NCBI RefSeq assembly: GCF_029688925.1
Contig: NZ_JARUKY010000001.1
Span: 62,001 to 126,000 of the forward strand
Length of the DNA: 64,000 bases
Source: Evansella sp. AB-P1
GTDB lineage: Bacteria; Bacillota; Bacilli; Bacillales; Salisediminibacteriaceae
Direction: 5' to 3'
Program-made: the position numbers and the translations under genes
In this document: in pieces, positions 36,378 to 51,070 of the stretch
Layout of the letters: each line of letters opens with the position of its first letter
How positions within the stretch are numbered: the stretch's first letter is position 1
Notes under the pieces: model-generated
Told to the model about the DNA's origin: nothing
The model's database searches: none
What the model saw: the letters and a program-made list of their open reading frames with translations, nothing else

Positions 36378-37913
36378 GTGAAAAAAAGAGCATTAGTAAG
36401 TGTTTCAGATAAAACAGGTATTATTCCATTCGTACAAAAGCTTGAAGAGCTAGGTGTAGAGATCATCTCTACTGGGGGAACAAAGAAGGCTTTAGCAGAG
36501 GCTGGAGTGAAGGTCATTGGTATTGAAGAGGTAACACAATTCCCTGAAATGATGGACGGTCGTGTAAAAACTCTTCATCCAAATATTCATGGGGGATTAT
36601 TAGCAAGAAGAGACAGTGAAGCTCATTTAGCTGCAGCAAAAGAGCATGGCATTGAGTTAATTGATTATGTTATCGTGAACCTTTACCCATTCCAGCAAAC
36701 GATTGAAAATCCTGAATCTACGTATGCCGATGCTATTGAGAACATTGACATTGGTGGACCTTCCATGATCCGTTCCGCAGCAAAAAACCATGCTTCAGTG
36801 GCAATTATTGTAGATGCTACTGATTATGATGGTGTTGTTGCAGAGCTTGAGTCTGCTGGAGAATTATCTATAGAAAGTAAGCGAAAGCTAGCAGCAAAAG
36901 CATTTCGCCATACAGCGGCTTATGACGCACTAATTGCAGAATACTTAACGAAGGAAGTTGGAGAGGAAGCACCTGAAAAGCTTACAGTAACATACAACCT
37001 AAAGCAAACTCTCCGTTATGGAGAAAATCCTCATCAAAAAGCTAGCTTCTACGAAAAGCCTTTAGGGAATCCTACATCACTTAGTCGTGCGAAGCAGCTT
37101 CATGGAAAAGAGCTCTCCTATAACAACATAAACGATGCAGATGCAGCATTAGCTGTTATTCGTGATTTCAAAGACCCTGCAGTTGCAGCAATTAAGCATA
37201 TGAACCCATGTGGGGTTGGTATCGGTGAAACAGTGTTTGATGCTTATATGAAGGCTTATGAAGCGGATCCAGTGTCCATTTTCGGCGGAATTGTTGCTTC
37301 TAATCGTGAAATAGATGGACAAACTGCAGAAAGAATGAAAGAAATTTTCCTAGAAATCATTATCGCACCAAGCTTTACAGAAGAGGCTATGCAAATCCTT
37401 ACAGAGAAAAAGAATTTACGTTTACTAACTGTAGAGTTCCAAGAAAACCAACCGGTAGAAAAGTACGTTACTAGCGTTGCTGGTGGTGCGTTAATGCAGG
37501 AAGTAGATAAGCTAAGCTTTGAAGATGCTACAATTACAACGGCAACGAAACGTGAACCAACTGAGGAAGAATGGAAGCAGTTGAAAATGGCGTGGAAGGT
37601 TGTCAAACATGTTAAATCTAATGCCATTGTGTTAGGGAAGGCTGATCAAACAATTGGTATTGGTGCAGGACAAATGAATCGCGTTGGATCTGCTAAGATT
37701 GCCATTGAACAAGCAGGTGAGCAAGCGAAGGGTGCTGTACTTGCTTCAGATGCGTTCTTCCCAATGAATGATACAGTGGAAGCAGCAGCTAAAGCTGGAG
37801 TTACAGCCATTATTCAACCTGGTGGCTCCGTTCGAGACCAAGATTCTATTGATAAAGCAGATGAATATGGAATTGCAATGGTATTCACTGGAGTAAGACA
37901 CTTTAAACATTAA
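36378..37913 (+). CDS. purH: Bifunctional AICAR formyltransferase / IMP cyclohydrolase
   Basis: Catalyses the last two steps to IMP. 511 residues: N-terminal cyclohydrolase domain ([31 protein letters not shown]) and C-terminal formyltransferase domain ([28 protein letters not shown], ending [14 protein letters not shown]). It starts at GTG behind GAGGAGAG. Confidence 0.97.
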   Translation: MKKRALVSVSDKTGIIPFVQKLEELGVEIISTGGTKKALAEAGVKVIGIEEVTQFPEMMDGRVKTLHPNIHGGLLARRDSEAHLAAAKEHGIELIDYVIVNLYPFQQTIENPESTYADAIENIDIGGPSMIRSAAKNHASVAIIVDATDYDGVVAELESAGELSIESKRKLAAKAFRHTAAYDALIAEYLTKEVGEEAPEKLTVTYNLKQTLRYGENPHQKASFYEKPLGNPTSLSRAKQLHGKELSYNNINDADAALAVIRDFKDPAVAAIKHMNPCGVGIGETVFDAYMKAYEADPVSIFGGIVASNREIDGQTAERMKEIFLEIIIAPSFTEEAMQILTEKKNLRLLTVEFQENQPVEKYVTSVAGGALMQEVDKLSFEDATITTATKREPTEEEWKQLKMAWKVVKHVKSNAIVLGKADQTIGIGAGQMNRVGSAKIAIEQAGEQAKGAVLASDAFFPMNDTVEAAAKAGVTAIIQPGGSVRDQDSIDKADEYGIAMVFTGVRHFKH

Positions 37914-37918
37914 AATGA

Positions 37919-39262
<1,344 letters not shown>

Positions 39263-39301
39263 TGAATTAGCATGTGGGCGCGAGAGAGGTAAAAGTTATG
39301 G

Positions 39302-39390
39302 GGGGTTGCAAGGGCTTATGCAATCCCTCTTCTAAGAAACACAAAGGAAAGAGCTTTTATGAGAGATGTCTCATAAGGCTCTTTCGTCTT
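39302..39390 (+). terminator. Two hairpins at the end of the pur operon
   Basis: Hairpin 1: GGGGTTGCA/TGCAATCCC (39302-39327). Hairpin 2: AAAGAGC and ATGAGA against TCTCAT and GCTCTTT (39348-39384), followed by a moderately T-rich tract. Hairpin 2 is the better terminator. Confidence 0.65.
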
Positions 39391-39436
39391 TCTTGAAAGG
39401 TAAGAATTTTTTCTCTACGAAAAGGATCGCTATTGT

Positions 39437-40130
39437 TCCTGCAAAAAAGGAAAAAAGAGATTTGCAGTCGTATAGAGAGTCACCAATGAGCCTGCAAAAG
39501 GGAAAAAAGAGATTTGCAGTCGTATAGAGAGTCACCAATGAGCCTGCAAAAGGGAAAATAAGATTTGCAGTCGTATAGAGGGGCGCCAATGAACCTGCAA
39601 AAGGAAAATGAAGATTTGCAAGCATATAGAGGTGCGCCAATGAGCCTGCAAAAGGAAAAAGCAGGTTTGCAGGCATATAGAGGTGCGCCAATGAGCCTGC
39701 AAAAGGAAAAAAGCAGATTTGCAGTCGTATAGAGGGGCGCCAATAAGCCTGCAAAAGGGAAAAACAGGTTTGCGGTCGTATAGAGGTGCGCCAATAAGCC
39801 TGCAAAAGGAAAAAAGCAGGTTTGCGGTCGTATAGAGGGGCGCCAATGAGCCTGCAAAAGGAAAAAAGAGATTTGCAGTCGTATAGAGGGGCGCCAATGA
39901 GCCTGCAAAAGGAAAAAAGAGATTTGCAGTCGTATAGAGGGGCGCCAATGAGCCTGCAAAAGGAAAAAAGCAGGTTTGCAGTCGTATAGAGGGGCGCCAA
40001 TAAGCTTGCAAAAGGAAAAAGCAGGTTTGCAGGCATATAGAGAGTCGCCAATGAACCTGCAAAAGGAAAAAAGAGATTTGCAGGAAGAAGGAAGATGTCC
40101 ATTGAACCCGCAAATATTTCTTCCCACAAA
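39437..40130 (+). repeat. 52-bp tandem repeat array 2
   Basis: Twelve regular units with starts at 39461, 39513, 39564, 39615, 39666, 39718, 39769, 39821, 39872, 39923, 39975 and 40026 (periods of 51 or 52), plus degenerate flanking units. Unit: TTTGCAGTCGTATAGAG, GGGCGCCAATGAG, CCTGCAAAAGGAAAAAAGAG. Small alternations occur (GTCGTATAG or GCATATAG; AGAG or GCAGG before the next unit). Three minus-strand frames stay open through it only because of the repeat; it is not coding. Confidence 0.95.
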
Positions 40131-40180
40131 TAGTAAAAGAATAGTTGTAGGAAACTTATTTGACTAGTAGTATTTCAACT

Positions 40181-40210
40181 AAAGAACCGGGCGATTATGC
40201 CCGGTTCTTT
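40181..40210. terminator. Bidirectional terminator next to array 2
   Basis: Perfect 12-bp stem AAAGAACCGGGC/GCCCGGTTCTTT with a 6-base loop; suits the minus-strand DUF2892 gene that ends 11 bases away. Confidence 0.85.
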
Positions 40211-40220
40211 ACAAATTCCT

Positions 40221-40478
40221 TTAAGTTGGATTTATTGGTAACTTCTCTCCTTCAGTTTCCACTTCCTCAACGTTATCATGAACTCTTTCTTGATATAAAT
40301 ATGTTATAGGACAAAAACGGGTTATCCCCTCTGCAACCTTCATGGCACCCATTATTGCTATAAAAAATGGTCCAGACTCTGAGGGGCGACGAACGAGCTT
40401 AGAGGTAGCCCATGCAAGGGTTGTAAGTCCACATGTTATTCTAATTAAAGCATTCAATAAGCCGATATTTGGTTTCAT
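40221..40478 (-). CDS. DUF2892 (YgaP-type) small membrane protein
   Basis: 85 residues with two hydrophobic segments and the family pattern NIGLLNALIRITCGLTTLAW and MGAMKVAEGITRFCPITYL, plus an acidic C-terminal tail. DUF2892 domains form membrane anchors, as in the rhodanese YgaP, but this stand-alone form has no known role. The ATG follows GGAGGTTTTTTTG on the minus strand. It occupies the place of yezC/yecA in B. subtilis. Confidence 0.85.
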   Translation of the reverse strand: MKPNIGLLNALIRITCGLTTLAWATSKLVRRPSESGPFFIAIMGAMKVAEGITRFCPITYLYQERVHDNVEEVETEGEKLPINPT

Positions 40479-40584
40479 ATCAAAAAAACCTCCAAATTTA
40501 ATGATTTTGTAATATAATCTTTAACGATTTAAAGGGTAAATATGATAACATAGTAAAAAGACTTAAAAAAACTGGGTGATCAAA

Positions 40585-42333
40585 ATGGTGAAAGGAATTT
40601 CACATTATTGGACTAAAGCAGAAATACGTAAGCAACTAGAAGTCATTCGTGGGAATACTGCCCCGTCGAAAGTGATAACTAATGCCCAATGGTTAAATAG
40701 TGTTCGAAAATGCTGGATGGAAGGGAACATTTGGATTTATAACGATCGCATCATTTATGTTGGTGATCGATTACCGAAGTTTATAGATAGTGAAACGGAA
40801 GTTTTTGATGCTACAGACCACTATGTGGTCCCTGGTTATATCGAGCATCATGCTCATCCTTTTCAGTTATATAATCCCCTAACTTTGGCTCAGTATGCAT
40901 GTCAATTAGGAACAACAACTTTAATTAATGATAACCTACTTTTCTTTTTACAGTTAAATAAAAAGAAAGCGCTTACTTTATTGAACGACTTGCAAAATAC
41001 GTCTGCAACGTTACTTTGGTGGGTTCGATTTGATAGTCAAACAGAGCTTCTAAAGGAAGAAGAACTTTTCGCTTATTCAACGTTTAAGGCATGGTTGGAT
41101 CACCCTTATGTAGTTCAAGGGGGAGAATTGACAGGCTGGCCAAGTGTATTAGATGGTGATGATACAATTCTTCATTGGATGTTAGAAACGAAAGATGTTA
41201 GAAAGCCTATTGAAGGACACTTTCCTGGTGCTGGAGAAAAGACGTTGACGCAAATGGCAATTCTTGGTGTTGATAGTGACCATGAATCTATGTCTGGGGA
41301 AGATGTCATTCGACGTATTGATTTAGGTATGACAGCCTCTTTAAGGCATTCTTCTATTCGACCAGATTTACCGAAGCTACTTACAGAGCTTCATGACAGT
41401 GGGATGAGACACTATGACAAATTATTAATGACGACAGATGGTTCACCTCCTAGCTTTTTTAAAAATGGATTTATGGATGAGCTAATTAAAATTGCTATGG
41501 ATAATGGGGTGCCGTTAATAGAGGCTATAGGGATGTGTACGTATAATGTTGCAAAGCATTATCATTTAGATGATACATTAGGAATGATTGCTCCAGGAAG
41601 ATTAGCGAATATAAATATACTTTCTTCATTAGATAATCCTCTTCCTAAGCATGTTCTTGGGAAGGGACAGTGGTTAAGAAAAGATAATGAAGCTTTCAGC
41701 CTTAACGAGAAATTCCCATGGGAGAATTATGGCTTTAAATCGTTCGACCTTGACTGGGATCTTAATGAAGAGGACCTTCACTTTTCTATTCCAGTAGGGC
41801 TAGAAATGGTGAACGAGGTAATATTAAAGCCTTATCGGGTCGATCAAGATTTAACGTTAGAATCATTACATGATGAAAAAGATGAATGTTTCTTTATGCT
41901 TATTGATCGTCATGGTAAGTGGAGCTTAAGCACCGCAATAAAGGGATTTGCGAAAAACTTACATGGTTTAGCAAGCTCTTTTTCAAGCTCTGGTGATATT
42001 ATTTTAATAGGTAAAAATAAGGAGGGCCTTTTGCAGGCTTTTCACGAACTAAAAAAACAAAAAGGTGGTATTGTTGTTGTTGAAAAAGGTGGACCAGTTG
42101 CATCTATTCCTTTAGAAATTGCCGGATTAATGTCAGATCAACCTGTGGAAGAGCTAATAAATAAGGAAAAGCATCTAAAAGATATTTTAGCTAAACGAGG
42201 ATATTCTTTTGCTGATCCAATTTATAGCCTATTATTTTTCACAGCAACGCACTTACCGTATATTCGTGTCACTCAAACAGGAATAGTGGACGTAAAAAAG
42301 AAAAAAGTACTCTTCCCTTCAATTATGCGTTAA
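40585..42333 (+). CDS. yerA: Adenine deaminase-like amidohydrolase (YerA-like)
   Basis: 582-residue amidohydrolase related to adenine deaminase. Metal-site sequences are VPGYIEHHAHPF, then IEGHFPGAGE, DSDHESMSGEDVIRRI and TTDGSPPSFFKNG; the C-terminal half carries the adenine-deaminase C-terminal domain and ends VLFPSIMR, as in B. subtilis YerA from memory. True adenine deaminases carry HxH here; the reading HHAHP fits. Substrate is not proven for YerA. The ATG at 40585 is preferred because GGGTGATC precedes it. It is probably the first gene of yerABC. Confidence 0.9.
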   Translation: MVKGISHYWTKAEIRKQLEVIRGNTAPSKVITNAQWLNSVRKCWMEGNIWIYNDRIIYVGDRLPKFIDSETEVFDATDHYVVPGYIEHHAHPFQLYNPLTLAQYACQLGTTTLINDNLLFFLQLNKKKALTLLNDLQNTSATLLWWVRFDSQTELLKEEELFAYSTFKAWLDHPYVVQGGELTGWPSVLDGDDTILHWMLETKDVRKPIEGHFPGAGEKTLTQMAILGVDSDHESMSGEDVIRRIDLGMTASLRHSSIRPDLPKLLTELHDSGMRHYDKLLMTTDGSPPSFFKNGFMDELIKIAMDNGVPLIEAIGMCTYNVAKHYHLDDTLGMIAPGRLANINILSSLDNPLPKHVLGKGQWLRKDNEAFSLNEKFPWENYGFKSFDLDWDLNEEDLHFSIPVGLEMVNEVILKPYRVDQDLTLESLHDEKDECFFMLIDRHGKWSLSTAIKGFAKNLHGLASSFSSSGDIILIGKNKEGLLQAFHELKKQKGGIVVVEKGGPVASIPLEIAGLMSDQPVEELINKEKHLKDILAKRGYSFADPIYSLLFFTATHLPYIRVTQTGIVDVKKKKVLFPSIMR

Positions 42334-42382
42334 ACTAATAAAGTGAATAGATTAAAGAAAAAAGTGAAAGGTTGATCTTATC

Positions 42383-43501
42383 ATGAAACTAGCAAGAAAC
42401 CTCCTAATTGTTGCACTTATACTTTCGTTAACTGTTCTTGTAGCATGTAGATCTAGTAATGAAGCATCTACGAACAATAATCATAACAATGAACCCGATA
42501 ATTTAATAGAAAATGAGAATGAAGAGGAAGAAATTGAACCTATAGAAGAAGAGGTAGAGCCTACTGTTCGTTACCCTTTAACAGGACTTGGTGCTGAAGA
42601 GGGTACAGATATAGACTATAGAGCTTTTGGGGTTATGATTGAAAATTCTAATCCTGCTAGACCACATTCTGGCTTATATCAAGCAGATATTGTCTACGAG
42701 ATATTATCAGAATATACAATAACGAGATTTTTAGCTTTGTATCATAGTCAGAAGCCAGAACGGATTGGTCCATTAAGAAGTGCTCGCGCTTATTATGTAC
42801 ATTTAAACAGAGGCTTTGATGCTATTTATGCACATTTTGGAGGAAGTCCAGGTGGGGTAGAATTAGCTGGGAGTGATTATGTAGATAATATAGATGGACG
42901 GTTTTATGAAGGACGTTTTTTCTCCCGTTCAACAGATCGAGTAGCACCTCATAATGCCTATACAACGTATGATGATTTGCTTGCAGGTGCTGAACAAATT
43001 GGTTACGAAATGAACAGAAGACCTCCTGAGCTTTATTTTGCAGATGAACTTGAAGCTGAGGAAAGTGAAGCTGTTACGAGAGTAGAGATAAACTATGGAA
43101 GTCAAATTGATAGTGTGCAGTTTGAATACGATGAGGAACGAAAAGCTTATCATAGATTTAATGGTGGCCAAGCCTCAATTGATCAAGAAACGGGAGAACC
43201 AGTAGCTCCCAAAAATGTCTTTATTATAGAAACGAGTCATAGAGTGATTCCTAAAGGGGAAAACCATGTGGATGCAGGGTCGAACCGAAGAGAAATTGAT
43301 ATCACTTCTGGTGGCCGTGGATACTTAATTCAAGAAGGTTTTGTTCAAGAAGTAGAGTGGAAAAATGAGGATGGTATTATCCTTCCTTATAAGGATGGGG
43401 AACTTGTTCCATTCTTACGTGGCCAAACGTGGATTAATGTTGTGCCATCAGGGAACGGCGGAATGGAGACTAATGTAACGCTATTAAACGAAAACGAATA
43501 A
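42383..43501 (+). CDS. yerB: DUF3048 lipoprotein (YerB-like)
   Basis: 372-residue lipoprotein: signal peptide with lipobox LVAC (Cys22), an acidic Asn/Glu-rich linker (about 25-60), then the two DUF3048 domains (FGVMIENSNPARPHSGLYQA, ERIGPLRSARAYYVHL, RVAPHNAYTTYDDL, and GQTWINVVPSG near the end). Function unknown; it is conserved next to yerC and pcrB in Bacilli. Confidence 0.9.
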   Translation: MKLARNLLIVALILSLTVLVACRSSNEASTNNNHNNEPDNLIENENEEEEIEPIEEEVEPTVRYPLTGLGAEEGTDIDYRAFGVMIENSNPARPHSGLYQADIVYEILSEYTITRFLALYHSQKPERIGPLRSARAYYVHLNRGFDAIYAHFGGSPGGVELAGSDYVDNIDGRFYEGRFFSRSTDRVAPHNAYTTYDDLLAGAEQIGYEMNRRPPELYFADELEAEESEAVTRVEINYGSQIDSVQFEYDEERKAYHRFNGGQASIDQETGEPVAPKNVFIIETSHRVIPKGENHVDAGSNRREIDITSGGRGYLIQEGFVQEVEWKNEDGIILPYKDGELVPFLRGQTWINVVPSGNGGMETNVTLLNENE

Positions 43502-43541
43502 TCGTTCTGTTAATCATAACTGTTGGAAGGGAGACTATTTG

Positions 43542-43847
43542 ATGCAAATTGATAAATTACGAGGAAAAGAATTGGATCAATTATTTGAATCTATTTTAAG
43601 TCTTAAAGACAAAGAAGAATGCTATCAGTTTTTTGATGATTTATGTACGATGAATGAGATTCAGTCGTTAGCGCAACGTCTTGAAGTTGCTCGAATGCTA
43701 ATGGAAGGTTACACCTATCAGCGAATTGAAAAAGATACAGGTGCGAGCACTGCAACAATTTCCCGTGTGAAGCGTTGCATTAATTATGGGAATGACGGCT
43801 ATCAGATGACATTAGATCGTGTACGTGAAAGTAAACCAAATCCTTAA
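43542..43847 (+). CDS. yerC: TrpR-like / YerC family DNA-binding protein
   Basis: 101-residue TrpR-superfamily protein with a helix-turn-helix (GYTYQRIEKDTGASTATIS) followed by RVKRCINYG. The ATG at 43542 is chosen over the adjoining TTG at 43539. GGAAGGGAG lies upstream. Target genes are unknown. It ends the yerABC group before a terminator. Confidence 0.92.
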   Translation: MQIDKLRGKELDQLFESILSLKDKEECYQFFDDLCTMNEIQSLAQRLEVARMLMEGYTYQRIEKDTGASTATISRVKRCINYGNDGYQMTLDRVRESKPNP

Positions 43848-43956
43848 AGGAACAGTAAATAAAAATTTACACTATGTAGCATGCAATTTTCATCAGGTGG
43901 TTCATCCGATGATGGGCGGACGTCTTTCATCACATGCATAAATATTTAACATATAA

Positions 43957-43990
43957 TCGTATCTCCTTTAATTGGAGATACGATTTTCTA
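43957..43990 (+). terminator. Terminator after yerC
   Basis: 12-bp stem AATCGTATCTCC/GGAGATACGATT with a 5-base loop and a short T run. Confidence 0.85.
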
Positions 43991-44018
43991 TTCTTCTAAT
44001 GAGGAACTTGTCTTTTTT

Positions 44019-44027
44019 TGATATACT
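44019..44027 (+). promoter_or_regulatory. Extended -10 promoter of pcrB
   Basis: TGaTATACT about 60 bases upstream of the pcrB ATG; the same extended -10 occurs before dagK. Confidence 0.55.
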
Positions 44028-44084
44028 ATTCAGCAGGGTAACTAACAATGAAGGCACCTATCTAAGTGAGGTGGAGGAACAAAA

Positions 44085-44771
44085 ATGTTAGCATACAAAG
44101 ATTGGAAGCATGCATTTAAAATAGATCCGAATAAAGAACTTTCTGATGAAAGCTTAGAATTGATTTGTGAATCTGGAACTGATGCAGTTATTGTAGGTGG
44201 AAGTGATGGAGTAACAGAAGAGAACACGATTCAATTATTGATGAAAATCCGTCGATATTCCGTTTCCTGTGTTCTAGAGGTTTCTAATCTACATTCTATC
44301 GTTCCTGGGTTTGACTATTATTTAATTCCTTCTGTATTAAATACAACGAACGCCACATGGATCAACGGTCTACATCATCGTGCAATTAAAGATTTTGGTC
44401 CTATAATGGACTGGGATGAAGTGTTAGCAGAAGGGTATTGTGTATTAAATAGTGATTCGAAGGTAGCACAGCTTACAGATGCACAAACTAACCTAGATAA
44501 TGAGGATATTATTGCTTATGCCAGAATGGTGGACAAGCTTTTTCATATGCCTATATTTTATCTGGAATATAGCGGCAAATATGGAGATCCGCAGATCGTG
44601 AAGGAAGTGAGCCAGGTGATGGAAAATTCAAAGCTTTTTTACGGCGGAGGGATCAACACGCCAGAAAGAGCAAAGGAAATGGCTGCATTTGCTGATACAA
44701 TTATAGTTGGAAATATTATTTATAAGGATTTAAATATGGCATTAGAAACTGTAAAAGCGGTAAAGAACTAA
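44085..44771 (+). CDS. pcrB: Heptaprenylglyceryl phosphate synthase
   Basis: TIM-barrel prenyltransferase that joins heptaprenyl diphosphate and glycerol-1-phosphate to make an archaeal-type ether lipid precursor. 228 residues. Motifs: [43 protein letters not shown] and [15 protein letters not shown]. The ATG follows AGGTGGAGG. It heads the conserved pcrB-pcrA-ligA-camS group. Confidence 0.95.
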   Translation: MLAYKDWKHAFKIDPNKELSDESLELICESGTDAVIVGGSDGVTEENTIQLLMKIRRYSVSCVLEVSNLHSIVPGFDYYLIPSVLNTTNATWINGLHHRAIKDFGPIMDWDEVLAEGYCVLNSDSKVAQLTDAQTNLDNEDIIAYARMVDKLFHMPIFYLEYSGKYGDPQIVKEVSQVMENSKLFYGGGINTPERAKEMAAFADTIIVGNIIYKDLNMALETVKAVKN

Positions 44772-44846
44772 GTATACAAATTTTAGTAATTACGATAAAA
44801 TAAAGTTAAAAGAACGTATGTTTGGGTGGTGGAGGAATTGGAAAGA

Positions 44847-49156
<4,310 letters not shown>

Positions 49157-49196
49157 TTTACTGAAGAGGTAAAATGGTGAGAGGTGTGATGGAAGG

Positions 49197-50429
49197 ATGA
49201 AGAGTAAACTAACGATAATTATCGTTTCCATTTTGCTCGTTTTAACAGGATGTGTTCCTTCCCTTGAACGGGGGGAAAATGAGATTATTATAGTAGAAGA
49301 GTCGGATGGAGTAGAAGAGCAGCAATATATAATTACACCAACCATTGATACACCGGAAAACTTTTATCGAAATGTGCTACAGGAAGATGGTTCTTATTAT
49401 CGTAGCCCTGCAAGAGGAACGGTTGCACCATTTATGAACAACAGGATCGATATTAATCAATTTGAATTAGGATTGATGGAAGTAGCGACAACGAGATTTA
49501 GCCAAGATCGTTATTTTTTTCGTGAAGGAAATACGTTAAGTGGTAATGAAATAAATAGCTGGTTACGTAGATATAATCCGAATGAGGACAGGTATCGTCA
49601 CGGATTAAATCCTTCCTTATATGATATTGAAGTAGATGGTGAAGGTAATGAAACAGCTGAAGAAGAAGAGTTATCACTAGAGGAATTAGAGGAACGAATG
49701 AGAGAAAGACCACAGGTATTATCACATCTAATTGAACATCAATACTTCTATCAAACGGAAGATGAAAGGGTTGAATTAGGTGGCATTGTTATAGGTCTAG
49801 CATTAAACTCTGTCTACTATTTTCGTTTAGAGGATGATAGGGGATTATATACGTTCCATGAGCAACCTTTAACTGATGAAATGATTGAAACAAAGGGGAG
49901 AGAGATTGCTCAAGAAGTTGTGTTTCGACTTAGAGGGAGACCTGGATTAGAAGAAATTCCTATTACAATAGCATTATATCGTGAAGAAAGAAGGGGATCC
50001 ATTGTACCTGGTAGCTTTATTTCTATGACTTCTTTAGATGCAGAGGAGGCAGTTATAGATGACTGGGAGGCAATTAATGAAGAATATTACTTTTTCCCAT
50101 CAGCAGAAGCTCGTAGAGAGTACCCGAATGAGTCAAATAACTTTAACCAATTTAGAGTTGAAGTAGAGGAATTCTTTGGGAGATCTATAGGCATTGTAGG
50201 GAAAGGGAGATATAAGAACGAACTCTTAGAAGAAATGACCATTGAGTTAAATTTACAATCCCATGGAAAGCCTGAAATTGTTGCTTTGACACAATTTATA
50301 AGTAATCGGGTGAATAATATTTTCACTGCATCGGCGCCTATATATGTTTATGTAAACTCTGTACATGGTCCAGAAAGCCTAATTATTTATTATCCTAATG
50401 AGGAACCGTATATCCATATTTATAAATAA
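49197..50429 (+). CDS. camS: CamS-family lipoprotein (YerH-like)
   Basis: 410-residue lipoprotein: signal peptide with lipobox LTGC (Cys19), then the CamS domain (TPENFYRNVLQEDGSYYRSP, EVATTRFSQDRYFFREGNTL, LGGIVIGLALNSVYYF). In enterococci and staphylococci the cleaved signal peptide of this family acts as sex pheromone cAM373; the protein's own role in Bacillaceae is unknown. It closes the pcrB-pcrA-ligA group. Confidence 0.93.
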   Translation: MKSKLTIIIVSILLVLTGCVPSLERGENEIIIVEESDGVEEQQYIITPTIDTPENFYRNVLQEDGSYYRSPARGTVAPFMNNRIDINQFELGLMEVATTRFSQDRYFFREGNTLSGNEINSWLRRYNPNEDRYRHGLNPSLYDIEVDGEGNETAEEEELSLEELEERMRERPQVLSHLIEHQYFYQTEDERVELGGIVIGLALNSVYYFRLEDDRGLYTFHEQPLTDEMIETKGREIAQEVVFRLRGRPGLEEIPITIALYREERRGSIVPGSFISMTSLDAEEAVIDDWEAINEEYYFFPSAEARREYPNESNNFNQFRVEVEEFFGRSIGIVGKGRYKNELLEEMTIELNLQSHGKPEIVALTQFISNRVNNIFTASAPIYVYVNSVHGPESLIIYYPNEEPYIHIYK

Positions 50430-50450
50430 ACGTTTTTTTTAAGTTGCTAG

Positions 50451-50486
50451 GCAAGCGGATGATTACACCCATTCGCTTGTTTTTTC
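50451..50486 (+). terminator. Terminator after camS
   Basis: Stem CAAGCGGATG/CATTCGCTTG (one G-U) with an 8-base loop and six T. Confidence 0.88.
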
Positions 50487-50490
50487 TAAA

Positions 50491-50614
50491 GATAGAAAGT
50501 AAAAAATTTTCACTCTAAGTAAGGTGTCTAGGAGACAGGATCTCGATGATTTAACCGTTGCCTACAGGACGTAGGCTGTACTTAGGCGGAATTGGGGCGG
50601 CTTGCGCTTTTCTT
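50491..50614 (+). repeat. Structured dispersed element, copy E2 (upstream of gatC)
   Basis: Same element as E1 upstream of guaA, 5 bases after the camS terminator. Outer stem CTAAGTA/TACTTAG is perfect here. Hairpins TGTCT-AGG-AGACA and GCCTAC-AGGAC-GTAGGC are unchanged; the middle segment differs (CAGGATCTCGATGATTTAACC region against CAGGGTGTCGATATTAGGCC region) and the tail is GGGGCGGCTTGCGC against GGGGTGCCTTGTGC. It lies about 150 bases from the gatC start and upstream of the likely gatC promoter. Confidence 0.75.
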
Positions 50615-50690
50615 ATTAAAGTGACACAGAAATATTTTAACTAGTCTAAAAAATCATGAAGTAAAATTTGTTAGCTCATTGCTTGTCTAG

Positions 50691-50713
50691 TTGTTATTTG
50701 GTATTATCATACT
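50691..50713 (+). promoter_or_regulatory. Possible gatC promoter
   Basis: TTGTCT followed about 16 bases later by TATCAT, roughly 55 bases upstream of the gatC start and downstream of element E2. Confidence 0.4.
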
Positions 50714-50765
50714 ATTGTAATGCAGTGGAAAACATAGGTTATAGAGGAAGTTGGAGGTGGAAAAA

Positions 50766-51056
50766 ATGGAACGTATTTCAAAGGAACAAGTGAAACATGT
50801 TGCTAACTTAGCTCGTCTAGAGTTTTCAGAAAAGGAAATTGAGCTGTTTGCAAAGCAATTAGATGATATTATCTCGTATGCAGAGCAATTAAACGAGCTT
50901 GATACAGAAAATGTTGAACCAACATCTCACGTCTTAGATGTGAAAAACGTACTTCGAGAAGATGAAGTAAAGCCTTCATTAGATCAAAAGGATGTTATGA
51001 AAAATGCGCCAGATCATGAAGATGGACAATTTAAAGTTCCATCTGTTCTTGAGTAA
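50766..51056 (+). CDS. gatC: Asp-tRNA(Asn)/Glu-tRNA(Gln) amidotransferase subunit C
   Basis: Small subunit that ties GatA to GatB. 96 residues, with [20 protein letters not shown] and the C-terminal [20 protein letters not shown]. The ATG at 50766 follows TTGGAGGTGG; an in-frame TTG at 50751 would lie on the ribosome site itself. First gene of gatCAB, which converts misacylated Glu-tRNA(Gln) to Gln-tRNA(Gln). Confidence 0.95.
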   Translation: MERISKEQVKHVANLARLEFSEKEIELFAKQLDDIISYAEQLNELDTENVEPTSHVLDVKNVLREDEVKPSLDQKDVMKNAPDHEDGQFKVPSVLE

Positions 51057-51070
51057 AAGGGGGGATAAGA

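Noticed and set aside
39371-40129. Three long minus-strand open frames (up to about 250 codons) through array 2
   Set aside because: They are translations of the tandem repeat, whose period near 51 keeps frames open; the peptides are periodic and no ribosome site or family similarity was seen.
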